A program made the translations under genes and the position numbers. From Bacteroidales bacterium (lineage in GTDB: Bacteria; Bacteroidota; Bacteroidia; Bacteroidales; F082), in NCBI GenBank assembly GCA_017428285.1, contig JAFRRE010000156.1, positions 1-37,821 of the forward strand: a DNA stretch of 37,821 nt, in the 5' to 3' direction. Position 1 is the first letter of the stretch. Each line of letters opens with the position of its first letter. Of the stretch, positions 18,501-25,358 are shown piece by piece. Below the pieces are notes generated by a model, which was not told the origin of the DNA, did no database searches, and saw nothing but the letters and a program-made list of their open reading frames with translations.

Positions 18501-18744
18501 CGAGCCGATTGAGCAGATCTCGCGCTACGAGTACAACGACCGCATGAGCTATTACCAGAGCAACACCGATACCGACATGGAATTCTTCATCGAGTTCCTG
18601 CCCAAAGGCACGCATCAGCTGGAGTACACCATGTTCGTGACCAAGGAAGGCTACTTGAACAACGGCTACGCCTTGATACAGTGCCAGTATGCGCCGGAGT
18701 TCAGCGCTTATTCGGATGGGATGAAGGTGAAGGTGGGCGAGTAA
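12565..18744 (+). CDS. Alpha-2-macroglobulin-like giant surface/periplasmic protein lacking the thioester
   Basis: A 2059-residue exported protein with a signal peptide (about residues 1-23). The N-terminal third is helical and Bacteroidota-specific. MG-type domains follow, including IYRPGQTVYFQG near residue 605. The A2M domain (NADGSATFSFTMPDALTRWR) lies near residue 1270. The alpha-toroid/TED region holds QETPWVLDAKSETEQ and NGGWPWMDGM. Where thioester members have C-x-E-Q after LPY, this protein reads DRAET (residues 1500-1504), so covalent trapping of proteases is unlikely. Bacterial A2Ms are thought to protect against host or competitor proteases. Three low-complexity segments (about residues 903-916, 1369-1386 and 1926-1947) come from palindromic repeats. 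The start is 79 bp from divergent ispB. The pbpC partner common in Proteobacteria is absent. Confidence 0.93.
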   Translation: MKRTGIIIATVALVAVGLLAFATPNKNPDTPDSPKKPKNNYETMWKTVKENLEKDLPESAEKELNAIEEKASKDKNQTQLLKAWLYRQNIMQITVEEDPDQAFIQYIETKVGQLDEAHDALLHEEIAKAYANYLEGNEWRINENLPIDGDISKVEMKYWDKESFKTRINQYYSEALKPVEALKKAKTEDFMALYENKHNNEEYIEYEASLFEFMFHRVANYYQEQADADDVEGETEAWWLPAKDFVKADLGATDNPLNKCLKIYQDLIAYNLKEKNEDVLIYNDFKRFGFVNGILQKDVQYQAAMEDLKAQHKDNPLSAEITSLIARNMMNQYESNSEDSSYFDNYKKAKAMCEEAIAKFPKSQGAKNCQSLIKRIEEPQIDLSLNQVQLPNEVIPAVLEYRNTTAPYYRIVKVSEKELKKLNDMDKEDQLKELNKKSAVAEQELSLAAETDYRHHSTLIALPALECGFYFLTATTAKDIKSKDKTLMLTFQVSSLGFITDTKDDKMTVVAVDRKTGNTVEGVTVEVYRREWDYKAREYKTIIIATPKTDRNGRVDVTNTGNDSFNINLRKDNDNLLSINYFHLYERSKNNNEFYSTRFFTDRAIYRPGQTVYFQGITTRRQGEDLSLVHNYNENVFFRDANWQEISSARFTTDEYGSFSGSFVIPTDRLNGVFHLNANQGSTTIRVEEYKRPTFEVTFERPKEQYKLNQEVTVHGDVKAYAGFGLDDVEYSYRVIRKTSFPWRCWWWWYPTVEDEQITYGKARTDENGKFAVTFNLKPSKTIAPEKQPMFTYEIEVTATSKQGETHANTYSIRAGYNEIAISTDLPSEVEKTDIGKYQISVSNLSWQPAKSRIMRKIYRYEDAAKINYFEAMGHSEKLDRQMLSDAELERLFPEYSFYDNQAGPSTLRRAQGSGTLVDESEITVDDKAKFYEGKVLEPGKYVVELTSLDDPLAKISRQFTVFENSSKKLPYTMMEWAHQDKSTAHPGDEIQLNLGSSAKNVDIWVQLLHGDEIRMDKKITVSNSVQTISYKVTENDRGGLSWRYAFVKENSFNTDRLGVSVPFDNYDLDVKLATVRDKLSPGAEETWEVTVSDYKKKPLEAALLAGMYDASLDEFERNHWWFNMSPSDTYTNGFGTDGHGFASSNTGLEYFYFAELFNFSLPSDAPFFDFGYGYGGRRFRKGGRVLYDVVEEYAMPMPAKSGAVLQKNAVASADGADAMAEDEEMVEIKKQESPYPNETGGQDEKPKEPAEPTLRENFNETAFFFPQLRTNADGSATFSFTMPDALTRWRLMLMAYTKDRKTGIKDYTFTSSKPVMIMADMPRYMYDNDELWFVANVINTGDEAVTPKAKLEIFDAGTMKPVNLIVMDGPSTGPSTSSGTNSGTCTIPMETIQPGRSKEVRWKVKGQYDLSLLAFRFTAYAGQFSDAEQHLLPVLSSEIFMTQTLPITVKAETEQTFDFEAIANPESHERDYSLTLNFSTNPVWYAVQALPYLANISTDRAETAFYVFYANTLSSYIADHIPNLLNYIKKWQIETPDALLSQLEKDQDLKAIMLQETPWVLDAKSETEQRSRIATLFEVNTMRGQQTHALQLIQQKQKYNGGWPWMDGMPESPYISTYILSGFGKLQKMGAWSSLSRADQNTAQSICDKAVRYIEYDVAETYRYMKAHSKGKDWPIGSSTLNELYALSFFKEQNSDRDFAKAKDYYLKSLDKEWTSFNFNQRSKGALVLYRNGNEKTAKLMIQSFKECAQKNEQIGMYWPKKYFSFESHIATHANIMAAFAEIDQDQEMIDQLRVWLLTQKQTNKWENSASTADAIYALLMRGSDWFAEGKEVTLRFGNMSINTEGGVAGTGFIQRRWNANEVTSDMRQLTVNNPTPHLVWGGLFRQYFVPIDEVKSDESGFTIKRELFVETVTDKGKKLVPVGTALRQAQGPEKAKVVEPVETPTLKVGDKLTVKITFTNQQDMSFVFVKDLRAAGFEPIEQISRYEYNDRMSYYQSNTDTDMEFFIEFLPKGTHQLEYTMFVTKEGYLNNGYALIQCQYAPEFSAYSDGMKVKVGE
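15273..15313. repeat. Palindromic repeat in A2M gene, site 1
   Basis: A copy of the CCCTTCGAC...GGCTCAGGG family with a partial internal duplication (CCTTCGAC twice). It is read as GPSTLRRAQGSGT, passing from one repeat frame to another because of the duplication. The host frame stays open. Confidence 0.85.
16672..16720. repeat. Palindromic repeat in A2M gene, site 2
   Basis: GGCCCTTCGACA occurs twice in tandem, then AGCTCAGGGACC and a second CTCAGGGACC. It is read in frame as DGPSTGPSTSSGTNSGTC. The local doubling of both ends suggests slippage or nested insertion. Confidence 0.88.
18342..18405. repeat. Palindromic repeat pair in A2M gene, site 3
   Basis: Arm 18342-18366 (GGCCCTTCGACAGGCTCAGG...) faces a diverged inverse arm at 18377-18405 (AGGTCGTTGAGCCCGTCGAA...). 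They are read as TALRQAQGP and VVEPVETPT, near the C-terminal domain. Confidence 0.87.
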
Positions 18745-18748
18745 GGGG

Positions 18749-18902
18749 TGTGTCGGAGACACACACTCCTATTTACCCCATACGTAGTGTGGGGTAGTGG
18801 CGAGCTGTCGCCCGACCGCGTGTCGGAGACACGCTTCTGTGGATGATGTCCTAGACCCCACACTGCATGTGGGGTAAATGGAATAACGTGCCTCTGGCAC
18901 GT
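18749..18902. repeat. Cluster of five short intergenic palindromes
   Basis: Between the convergent A2M gene and the T9SS enzyme gene lie GTGTGTCGGAGACACAC (18749-18765), a TACCCCA...TGGGGTA stem (18774-18796), CGTGTCGGAGACACG (within 18817-18834), an ACCCCAC...GTGGGGT stem (18855-18876), and ACGTGCCTCTGGCACGT (18886-18902). The same two palindromes alternate, so the block is a repeated unit. It may also terminate both genes. Confidence 0.8.
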
Positions 18903-18908
18903 CATGTT

Positions 18909-20219
18909 TTACTGAACAACAAGCTTTACCGTCTGTCCCCAGCCACCATCGTGCTTGATGCGAAGCAAATAAAACCCTTTGGTAAGGCCTTGAAGCGCTA
19001 ACTCATACTGCTGGGCTCCTTCGCCAAAAGCGGCAGTATCGCTTTGCAGCAACTGCCCTTGCAGCGAATACAACTCAAACTGAACTTGGCCTTGTGCAGG
19101 GTTGAAGAAATGCACCTGAGCCAAATCCTTTGCGGGGTTAGGCGCCACGCTGGCATAAAGGCTTTGCGCTTCGTTATCCTCTAAGCCGAGATGCGCATCC
19201 ACCGCGATCTTCATCGTTACAGGCAAGTGGTCGGAACAATCGAATAAGGCTTCAAGTACATCCGATGGCACTGAGGTGTTACCATTGAAAACTATGTCGT
19301 GGTTGAAGTGATTGCCATCATTGCCAACAGCCTTGTAGGAGCCTTGCACGTAACGCAAATGGTTATAACTAAAAGCAATTTCATCAGCCATCAGAATGAA
19401 GTCAAACCTATCATCAAGTCCGCCACCTGAAGGACAATCACCTACATCAGTCAAATAGTGAGTGGATTGGGTGTGAAATTTGGCAAATTGGATGTTTTCG
19501 TTCCATTCGCCCACCCCGCCCACATTGGCCAAAGGATCCATGAAGCAAATGCTGGGATTGCTATAAGTTTGGGTGAGCAGGCGATAGCCACTCTCACTGG
19601 CGCCATACATATTGAAATCGCCCATAATCAGCACGTTGTCGTTAGGATAGTACTGGTTGACATGGTCCATGGCTACCTGCATCAAGGCGCGACGCTGGCC
19701 TTCGTAGCCCATTCCCGCTTTGGGGTGAGCCACGATGCAAACGAGTTTGACGGTGTCGCCAGCAGTCAAGCTGGGTGTCTTCAGATAAAGTTCGTAAACA
19801 TCAGTGTCTCTAGGATTGGTACGTAAAGCCACGTGCTTTTTCAAGCCCATCTTGCGCGAGTCAAAGAAAATGTGGTTGATGATGTTTTCTTCGGCGTAAT
19901 TGATGATATTGTCAGATTGCCAATAATTCACACCGTCTGTGTTCAGGTTGTGGCGCATAAAGTCGTTTAGCAATTGTTGCGTGGCACCAAACTCACATAC
20001 GGTGAAGATGTCAGGTTTCACATAGTCCATGATGGTACGGATGCATTCATCCTTGCGTTGCGTGTTGTTGTTGGTCTCAAAGCAGTCGGCAAAACCACTT
20101 TGGTAGTTGCCATAATACAAGAGGTTGTATTGCATCACGGTGAGGGTGTCTTGGGCTTTGGCAGGGAAGACAGCCCATGTCAGGGCTAATGTTATGATAA
20201 TGAGCAAGTATTTTTTCAT
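18909..20219 (-). CDS. Secreted endonuclease/exonuclease/phosphatase-fold enzyme with T9SS sorting domain
   Basis: A 436-residue exported protein. The signal peptide is about residues 1-22 (MKKYLLIIITLALTWAVFPA then KAQ). The EEP-fold motifs are VMQYNLL, FTVCEFG (catalytic Glu), VLIMGDFNMYG (Asp/Asn pair), and CSDHLPVTM near the end of the domain. The C-terminal ~85 residues (SVAPNPAKDLAQVHF ... LTKGFYLLRI) form a type A T9SS sorting domain, so it should cross the outer membrane and be secreted or surface-attached. The substrate could be DNA, a phosphodiester or a lipid phosphate; sequence alone cannot decide. The start at 20219 is chosen for the signal peptide; a longer in-frame start would overlap the divergent gene at 20299. 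Confidence 0.9.
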   Translation of the reverse strand: MKKYLLIIITLALTWAVFPAKAQDTLTVMQYNLLYYGNYQSGFADCFETNNNTQRKDECIRTIMDYVKPDIFTVCEFGATQQLLNDFMRHNLNTDGVNYWQSDNIINYAEENIINHIFFDSRKMGLKKHVALRTNPRDTDVYELYLKTPSLTAGDTVKLVCIVAHPKAGMGYEGQRRALMQVAMDHVNQYYPNDNVLIMGDFNMYGASESGYRLLTQTYSNPSICFMDPLANVGGVGEWNENIQFAKFHTQSTHYLTDVGDCPSGGGLDDRFDFILMADEIAFSYNHLRYVQGSYKAVGNDGNHFNHDIVFNGNTSVPSDVLEALFDCSDHLPVTMKIAVDAHLGLEDNEAQSLYASVAPNPAKDLAQVHFFNPAQGQVQFELYSLQGQLLQSDTAAFGEGAQQYELALQGLTKGFYLLRIKHDGGWGQTVKLVVQ

Positions 20220-20240
20220 TTTTTGGCAGGAAATTTGCAG

Positions 20241-20248
20241 CAAAATTA
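20241..20248 (-). promoter_or_regulatory. Putative -7 box of the T9SS enzyme gene
   Basis: The minus strand reads TAATTTTG (TAnnTTTG), 22 bases upstream of the ATG at 20219, in the 79-base divergent gap. Confidence 0.45.
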
Positions 20249-20278
20249 GAAAAAATAGCGGGATATTTGAATTATTTG

Positions 20279-20286
20279 TATTTTTG
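20279..20286 (+). promoter_or_regulatory. Putative -7 box of the lipoprotein gene at 20299
   Basis: TATTTTTG matches TAnnTTTG but sits only 13 bases upstream of the ATG, so the leader would be very short. Confidence 0.4.
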
Positions 20287-20298
20287 CACGATTTTTTG

Positions 20299-20781
20299 AT
20301 GAAGATAAGACTTAAAATTGGTTTTTGGGCCTTGACAATCTTGGTTTTGCTGGCTGCGACATCATGCCGCAAGGAAGAGAAATATGCTGAGTTGCCTCTC
20401 ATAGGTCATTGGGGCTGTGAGCAATACATAAGTTGCCGTACGGACAGCACCGGATTTGAGAAGTGGGACACCTTGCAGTATGAGGTGGGAGAAGGTCATG
20501 GGTATGAGGTGTATTTTTATGCCGATGGTTCTGGCAAGTTGTTGTTGAATGACAGTCCTGCATTGATTAAGAAGTTCAATTGTAGTTTTGATTATGATAC
20601 TATAAATCATATACTTACGATCTACAATACCTCTTGGATCATTTCAGTATTCTCCGATGCTACGAGTGCCGATATGGTCATAGAAGAGATGACGGACAAC
20701 AGCGTTAGGGCATCATGGACAAACTATTTTTCAGAGCCCACGCCTTTTTTTGAACGATTTTTCTTGAAACGAATTGATTAA
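20299..20781 (+). CDS. Small lipoprotein, lipocalin-like; paralogue of next gene
   Basis: A 160-residue protein with a lipoprotein signal (hydrophobic segment ending in LAATSC) and a following charged RKEEK. The mature part opens with LIGHWGCEQY and ends with EEMTDNSVRASW ... ERFFLKRID. These landmarks recur in the next gene (FVGTWGVEKI ... QDMTDNSF ... KAYLKRV). Such G-x-W openings are typical of lipocalin-like lipoproteins of Bacteroidota; no ligand is known. The ATG at 20299 is chosen because it gives the signal peptide. Further upstream starts add unrelated sequence and overlap the divergent gene. Confidence 0.75.
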   Translation: MKIRLKIGFWALTILVLLAATSCRKEEKYAELPLIGHWGCEQYISCRTDSTGFEKWDTLQYEVGEGHGYEVYFYADGSGKLLLNDSPALIKKFNCSFDYDTINHILTIYNTSWIISVFSDATSADMVIEEMTDNSVRASWTNYFSEPTPFFERFFLKRID

Positions 20782-20801
20782 CACTTAAATAAATAGAAAA
20801 A

Positions 20802-21368
20802 ATGAAAAAACTGACTTTTTTGACAATGGTGGCCATTGCTGCCTTGATGTTTACCTCTTGCTCAAAGAATGACTACAAGTCTTTCGTTGGCACTTGGGGC
20901 GTGGAAAAAATTGAGTATTATAACATTGACTATGCAGGCAACCCGATTGCTGCTTCATTGGAAACTTTCACCTACGATCCGAATGATACTAACAATGGTA
21001 TCCATTTGATTTTCAAGGCCAATAAGACTGGTGAAATGCGTGACAGTGCCATAGATTCGCTCCCGAAAATTCAAAACGGTGACACGATTTATTTCCCATG
21101 TCCCGACACGGTTGTGGTGACTACTTTCACCTACTCTTACGACAAGAACGACAAAAGTTTGTACATGAACATGTCTAATACTGCGCGTCCGTACAAATTG
21201 CAAATCCAAGATATGACCGATAATTCGTTTATTTATGAGAACGAATACGGCATTGATTATATGGAAAAAGCTTATCTGAAGCGCGTTAGCAATTCTACGA
21301 AGTCGGCAAGCAGAAACGTGCCTTCCCATCCGCACAACCGTCCTGGTTCATTGTTCGGCAACAGATAA
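20802..21368 (+). CDS. Small lipoprotein, lipocalin-like, with C-terminal RPGSLFG tail
   Basis: A 188-residue protein with a lipoprotein signal (IAALMFTSC, cysteine at about residue 20). FVGTWGVEKIEYY opens the mature domain and DMTDNSFIYENE sits near its end, matching the neighbouring lipoprotein 20 bp upstream. The two are likely a tandem duplication in one operon. Beyond the shared domain it has about 25 extra basic, Ser/Pro-rich residues ending HNRPGSLFGNR. A similar RPGGLFG string occurs at the mature N-terminus of the small protein at 30444. Function unknown. Confidence 0.75.
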   Translation: MKKLTFLTMVAIAALMFTSCSKNDYKSFVGTWGVEKIEYYNIDYAGNPIAASLETFTYDPNDTNNGIHLIFKANKTGEMRDSAIDSLPKIQNGDTIYFPCPDTVVVTTFTYSYDKNDKSLYMNMSNTARPYKLQIQDMTDNSFIYENEYGIDYMEKAYLKRVSNSTKSASRNVPSHPHNRPGSLFGNR

Positions 21369-21391
21369 AAAAATACGAAATATTTGGTTTT

Positions 21392-21426
21392 TGTAGAGAC
21401 GTGCCATGGCGCGTCTCTACATTTTT
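21392..21426. terminator. Bidirectional terminator / dispersed hairpin
   Basis: TGTAGAGACG (21392-21401) pairs with CGTCTCTACA (21412-21421), followed by T7 on the plus strand. It separates the convergent lipoprotein gene and the rRNA methyltransferase gene. The T-run suits the plus-strand gene best; the A-run upstream gives weaker support on the minus strand. Confidence 0.8.
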
Positions 21427-22632
21427 TTATTCCACCATCAGCATTAAGCCCTTCAGGTAGGCACCTTCGGGATGGAAAATGTTGATGGGATGGTCGGCGG
21501 GTTGCGACAGCTGGTCGATGATGCGAACATTACGTTTGGCCTCGATGGCCGCTGCTGTGACGATGCCTTGGAAGGTAGCCTTGTCGACAGCTTGCGAGCA
21601 ACTGAAGGTGAACAACAGACCACCTTTGGCGATGCGCTTGATGGCTTCAGCGTTGATGAACTTGTAGCCGCTTAAGCCACGATGTCGGTCGTGATGCCGT
21701 TTGGCAAACGCAGGGGGATCGAGGATGATGAGGCCGAAGGCACCTTCGCGCATCTCTGTCACATATTCTTTCATGTCGGCCACATAACAAGGGTTTTCTT
21801 CTTTTGAAAAGCCGTTCAGTTCGAGGTTGGCCTCTGCGGCGGCGATGGCTTTCTTGGAAGCATCGACGGTGACGGCTCTTCGGGCACCGCCTTTCAGTAC
21901 AGTGACGGAGAATCCACCTGTGTAGCCAAAGGCGTTAAGTACGGTTTTGCCTTGTGCAAAGTGCCGCACTAGTTCTCGGTTCTCGCGTTGGTCGAGGAAA
22001 AAGCCTGTCTTTTGGCCTTCTTCCCAGTTGGGAAGGAATTGGCTGTCGTTTTCCAAAATTATTTCATCCAGTCTTTCACCAAAGAGATAACCGTCTTCAA
22101 GCACAGCATCTTCCTTGCCCATGCGTTGCATGGCATCGGCGCTTTTGTTGTAGATGGCTTGTAGGCCGAGGTCGGGCATCAGTTTGAGGGCGCGGACTAT
22201 CTCTTTCAGGTGGAGCGCCATGCCTTCGGTCTGGGCTTGCACCACGGCAGTGTGGCCATAGATGTCGATAATCAGGCCTGCTAAGCTGTCGCCTTCGGAG
22301 TGTACAAGGCGGAAACAGTTGGTATGGGGATTGTTGGTGAGTCCCACAGCCTTACGAACTTCGTGGGCTTGGTTGAGGCGTTCGAGGAAAAACCATTCAT
22401 CGATCTTGCAGTTGTCAAAACTGAGTATTTTGACGGCGATGCTCTCCGACTCGCAGAAGCCTGTGCCGAGGATGTTGCCGTCGTAGTCGGTGACGGTGAC
22501 CGTGTCGCCGGCCTGCAAGCCTTCAGCGGCATCGTGAATGGCACCCGAGAACACCCAAGGATGGAAACGGCGCAGCGCATCTTCTTTGCCTTGGTTGAGC
22601 CGTATGACGGGATATAGTGGAGTTTGTGTCAT
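21427..22632 (-). CDS. rlmI: Class I SAM-dependent rRNA methyltransferase (RlmI-like)
   Basis: A 401-residue protein with the layout of 23S rRNA m5C1962 methyltransferases: an N-terminal PUA-like domain (RFHPWVFSGAI, then GDTVTVTDYDGNILGTGF), a central linker, and a Rossmann methyltransferase domain. That domain has VLNAFGYTGGFSV (SAM motif I), VTVDASKKAI (motif II), LIILDPPAFAK (motif IV) and FTFSCSQAVD with the conserved cysteine (motif VI). It should act on ribosomal RNA in the cytoplasm. ATG at 22632 is preferred because it lies 18 bases after a good -7 box; the longer ORF adds non-conserved residues. The exact target base is inferred from family only. Confidence 0.92.
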   Translation of the reverse strand: MTQTPLYPVIRLNQGKEDALRRFHPWVFSGAIHDAAEGLQAGDTVTVTDYDGNILGTGFCESESIAVKILSFDNCKIDEWFFLERLNQAHEVRKAVGLTNNPHTNCFRLVHSEGDSLAGLIIDIYGHTAVVQAQTEGMALHLKEIVRALKLMPDLGLQAIYNKSADAMQRMGKEDAVLEDGYLFGERLDEIILENDSQFLPNWEEGQKTGFFLDQRENRELVRHFAQGKTVLNAFGYTGGFSVTVLKGGARRAVTVDASKKAIAAAEANLELNGFSKEENPCYVADMKEYVTEMREGAFGLIILDPPAFAKRHHDRHRGLSGYKFINAEAIKRIAKGGLLFTFSCSQAVDKATFQGIVTAAAIEAKRNVRIIDQLSQPADHPINIFHPEGAYLKGLMLMVE

Positions 22633-22650
22633 TTTGCTAATATTTTGGCG

Positions 22651-22658
22651 CAAAGATA
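22651..22658 (-). promoter_or_regulatory. Putative -7 box of rlmI
   Basis: The minus strand reads TATCTTTG (TAnnTTTG), 18 bases from the chosen rlmI ATG. Confidence 0.5.
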
Positions 22659-22705
22659 AAGAAATATTTTCCGTTAAGAAAAGTACATCGAATGCTTTTT
22701 TTCCA

Positions 22706-22713
22706 TATTTTTG
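22706..22713 (+). promoter_or_regulatory. Putative -7 box of the ugd operon with ~180-nt leader
   Basis: TATTTTTG matches TAnnTTTG and lies 182 bases upstream of the ugd ATG, divergent to the rlmI promoter. If used, the polysaccharide operon would have an unusually long 5' leader. No UpxY-type antiterminator gene is visible in the window. Confidence 0.4.
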
Positions 22714-22796
22714 CAAAATGTTTTACTCTGCCTAAATAGGTGGTAATGTAATATATTGATTTTCAGTTCCTTAATTAGTTTTAATGGGACTTAGGA

Positions 22797-22808
22797 GGCG
22801 AAGCTGTA
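22797..22808 (+). repeat. GGCGAAGCTGTA motif, copy 1 (5' leader of ugd)
   Basis: One of three copies of GGCGAA[A/G]CTGTA that lie just upstream of polysaccharide genes (others at 24225-24236 and 27159-27170). It falls about 88 bases before the ugd ATG. Confidence 0.6.
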
Positions 22809-22895
22809 TAAAGCAGGAACGAAGGTTTGTTGGTTTTACTTTAGATGGTTCTCCTCTGTTCGCAATGACATCAACCGAATAATTAAAACACAATT

Positions 22896-24194
22896 ATGAA
22901 TATTGCAGTAGCAGGCACAGGTTACGTCGGCCTAAGCATTGCCACTTTGTTGGCACAACACAACCATGTCACCGCAGTAGATGTCATCCCTCAAAAGGTT
23001 GAACTTATCAACCAACGTAAGTCACCCATTCAAGATGAGTACATCGAAAAATATTTGGCTGAAAAGGATCTTGACCTGACTGCTACTCTTGACGGCGCAT
23101 CGGCTTACAAGGATGCCGAGTTCGTTGTCATTGCTGCCCCGACCAACTATGATCCGCAGAAAAACTTCTTTGATACAAGCCATGTAGAAGAGGTTATAGA
23201 TTTGGTTCTGTCGGTCAACCCTGATGCTGTAATGGTCATCAAGAGTACCATCCCAGTGGGTTACACCCGCAATCTTTACGTGAAGTATGCTGCCAAGGGC
23301 GTAAAGCGGTTTAACCTCTTGTTCTCGCCCGAGTTTTTGCGCGAAAGCAAAGCATTGTACGACAACCTCTATCCCAGCCGCATCATCGTGGGCTATCCGA
23401 AACCTATCGAGGGTTATGATTTGGAAAACGAGGCCATAAAGCAGTTGGCTCGACTCGATTTGGAGGAGAAAGCGAAAACCTTTGCAAAACTACTGCAGGA
23501 AGGTGCCATCAAGGAAGATATCCCCGTGCTGTTCATGGGGATGAAGGAAGCAGAGGCGGTGAAACTCTTTGCGAACACTTATCTTGCCTTGCGCGTGAGC
23601 TACTTCAATGAGCTGGATACCTACGCAGAGGTAAAGGGTCTCGATACCCACGCCATCATCGATGGCATCTGCCTCGACCCGCGCATCGGCAGCCATTACA
23701 ACAACCCTTCGTTTGGTTATGGAGGCTACTGTCTGCCCAAGGACACCAAGCAGCTTCTCGCCAATTACGAGGATGTGCCGGAAGATCTTATTCGTGCTAT
23801 CGTGGATAGCAACCGCACCCGCAAGGATTTCATCGCCGACCAAGTGCTGAAAAAGGCGGGCTATTACGATTACTACGATCAAGGACAGTACAACGCCGCA
23901 CAGGAACGCCATTGCGTCATCGGCGTATATAGGCTGACGATGAAGTCGAATAGCGACAATTTCCGTCAGAGCAGCATTCAAGGCGTGATGAAACGTATCA
24001 AGGCCAAGGGTGCTGAGGTTATCATCTATGAGCCCACTTTAGAGGATGGCACGACATTCTTCGGCAGTTTGGTGGTCAACGACCTCGCTAAGTTCAAAGC
24101 CCAAAGCCAGGCTATCATCGCCAACCGTTACGACAGTTGCTTGGATGATGTGAAGGAGAAAGTGTATACCCGCGACATCTTCAAACGGGATTGA
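22896..24194 (+). CDS. ugd: UDP-glucose 6-dehydrogenase
   Basis: This enzyme oxidises UDP-glucose to UDP-glucuronate with two NAD+ and supplies acidic sugar for surface polysaccharide. The 432-residue protein has the N-terminal NAD motif [16 protein letters not shown], the PTNYD and VIKSTIPVG segments, [20 protein letters not shown], and the catalytic cysteine C279 in [14 protein letters not shown]. The C-terminal UDP-binding domain has [18 protein letters not shown]. Length and motifs favour UDP-glucose as substrate over UDP-N-acetyl sugars, but related nucleotide-sugar dehydrogenases cannot be excluded fully. It is the first gene of the polysaccharide cluster, 88 bp before rmlA. Confidence 0.93.
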   Translation: MNIAVAGTGYVGLSIATLLAQHNHVTAVDVIPQKVELINQRKSPIQDEYIEKYLAEKDLDLTATLDGASAYKDAEFVVIAAPTNYDPQKNFFDTSHVEEVIDLVLSVNPDAVMVIKSTIPVGYTRNLYVKYAAKGVKRFNLLFSPEFLRESKALYDNLYPSRIIVGYPKPIEGYDLENEAIKQLARLDLEEKAKTFAKLLQEGAIKEDIPVLFMGMKEAEAVKLFANTYLALRVSYFNELDTYAEVKGLDTHAIIDGICLDPRIGSHYNNPSFGYGGYCLPKDTKQLLANYEDVPEDLIRAIVDSNRTRKDFIADQVLKKAGYYDYYDQGQYNAAQERHCVIGVYRLTMKSNSDNFRQSSIQGVMKRIKAKGAEVIIYEPTLEDGTTFFGSLVVNDLAKFKAQSQAIIANRYDSCLDDVKEKVYTRDIFKRD

Positions 24195-24224
24195 TTTCTT
24201 CTTATCACTAGTTGTGACTGACAA

Positions 24225-24236
24225 GGCGAAACTGTA
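24225..24236 (+). repeat. GGCGAAGCTGTA motif, copy 2 (upstream of rmlA)
   Basis: GGCGAAACTGTA, 46 bases before the rmlA start, preceded by a TGTGACTGA context like that of copy 3. Confidence 0.55.
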
Positions 24237-24282
24237 AGTGAAGCAAAAGAGATTGAAAGTATAATTTTAAATAATCAAAACC

Positions 24283-25206
24283 ATGAAAGGCATCGTACTT
24301 GCCGGAGGTTCGGGTACAAGATTATACCCTATCACCAAAGGGGTCAGCAAGCAGTTGTTGCCCATCTTTGATAAGCCGATGGTGTATTATCCCATCTCAG
24401 CCTTGATGCTCGCTGGTATTCGAGACATCCTCATCATTTCAACACCATATGATTTGCCAGGGTTCAAACGTTTGTTAGGCGATGGCTCAGACTACGGTGT
24501 GCATTTCGAGTATGCCGAGCAGCCTAGCCCCGATGGGCTGGCTCAGGCCTTTATTATCGGTGAGAAGTTTATTGGCGATGACTGTGCTTGCCTCGTTCTG
24601 GGCGATAACATTTTCTACGGTAGCGGATTCACTGCATTACTTAGAAATGCTGTCAAAGATGCCGAAGAGAACAAGAAAGCCACGGTTTTTGGTTATTGGG
24701 TGGCAGATCCCGAGAGATATGGTGTTGCTGAATTTGATAAGCAAGGCAATTGTTTGAGCATTGAAGAAAAGCCAAAAGAGCCCAAGAGCAACTATGCAGT
24801 AGTGGGATTGTATTTTTATCCCAATAAAGTGGTAAACATAGCGAAAACGATTAAACCTTCAGCAAGAGGTGAGTTGGAAATTACAACGGTGAACCAAGAG
24901 TTCCTGAAAGACGGTGAATTGAAAGTTCAAGTTTTCGGCCGTGGTTTTGCATGGCTTGATACAGGAACACACGACTCGTTGTCAGAGGCTTCGACCTTTG
25001 TTGAGGTTATAGAGAAGCGTCAAGGTTTGAAGATTGCTTGCTTGGAGGGCATCGCCTATCGCAATGGTTGGATCACTGAAGAGAAGATGCGTGAGTTGGC
25101 CAAGCCGATGCTGAAGAACCAATACGGACAGTATTTGCTGAAAGTGATTGATGAGTTGAAAGAAGCAATCAGTTCAGACACATTAACACATCCTAAAAGA
25201 AACTAA
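24283..25206 (+). CDS. rmlA: Glucose-1-phosphate thymidylyltransferase
   Basis: This enzyme makes dTDP-glucose from dTTP and glucose-1-phosphate, the first step of dTDP-deoxysugar synthesis. The 307-residue protein carries the signature [20 protein letters not shown] at the N-terminus and [16 protein letters not shown] right after it. Further motifs are [27 protein letters not shown] and [12 protein letters not shown], and the late [10 protein letters not shown] element. It is also named rfbA. Its partners rmlC and rmlD, often between rmlA and rmlB, are absent here; a GxxExxY cassette occupies the gap. Confidence 0.97.
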   Translation: MKGIVLAGGSGTRLYPITKGVSKQLLPIFDKPMVYYPISALMLAGIRDILIISTPYDLPGFKRLLGDGSDYGVHFEYAEQPSPDGLAQAFIIGEKFIGDDCACLVLGDNIFYGSGFTALLRNAVKDAEENKKATVFGYWVADPERYGVAEFDKQGNCLSIEEKPKEPKSNYAVVGLYFYPNKVVNIAKTIKPSARGELEITTVNQEFLKDGELKVQVFGRGFAWLDTGTHDSLSEASTFVEVIEKRQGLKIACLEGIAYRNGWITEEKMRELAKPMLKNQYGQYLLKVIDELKEAISSDTLTHPKRN

Positions 25207-25232
25207 GTTTTTTGAGAACACGTGTTGTTTTT

Positions 25233-25342
25233 GAACACGGATAGCACGGATTTAACGGATTATTTTGCGACGTATCGCAAAAATCCGTGATAATTCGAAA
25301 CAAATCTAAAACAGTCCGTGTAAATCTGTGTAGTTCGTGTTC
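25233..25342. repeat. 110-bp inverted-repeat element, left flank of GxxExxY gene
   Basis: The ends GAACACGGATAGCACGG (25233 on) and TGTGTAGTTCGTGTTC (to 25342) are imperfectly complementary. The centre holds a perfect hairpin TTTTGCGACGTATCGCAAAA (25263-25282) flanked by CGGAT/ATCCG. The architecture matches the element at 25762-25896. Confidence 0.85.
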
Positions 25343-25358
25343 ATTTGTATTATCCAGT

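Noticed and set aside
25287..25358. Longer GxxExxY start within the flanking element
   Set aside because: The extra 24 residues are translated repeat sequence and are not part of the family; ATG at 25359 gives the normal N-terminus.
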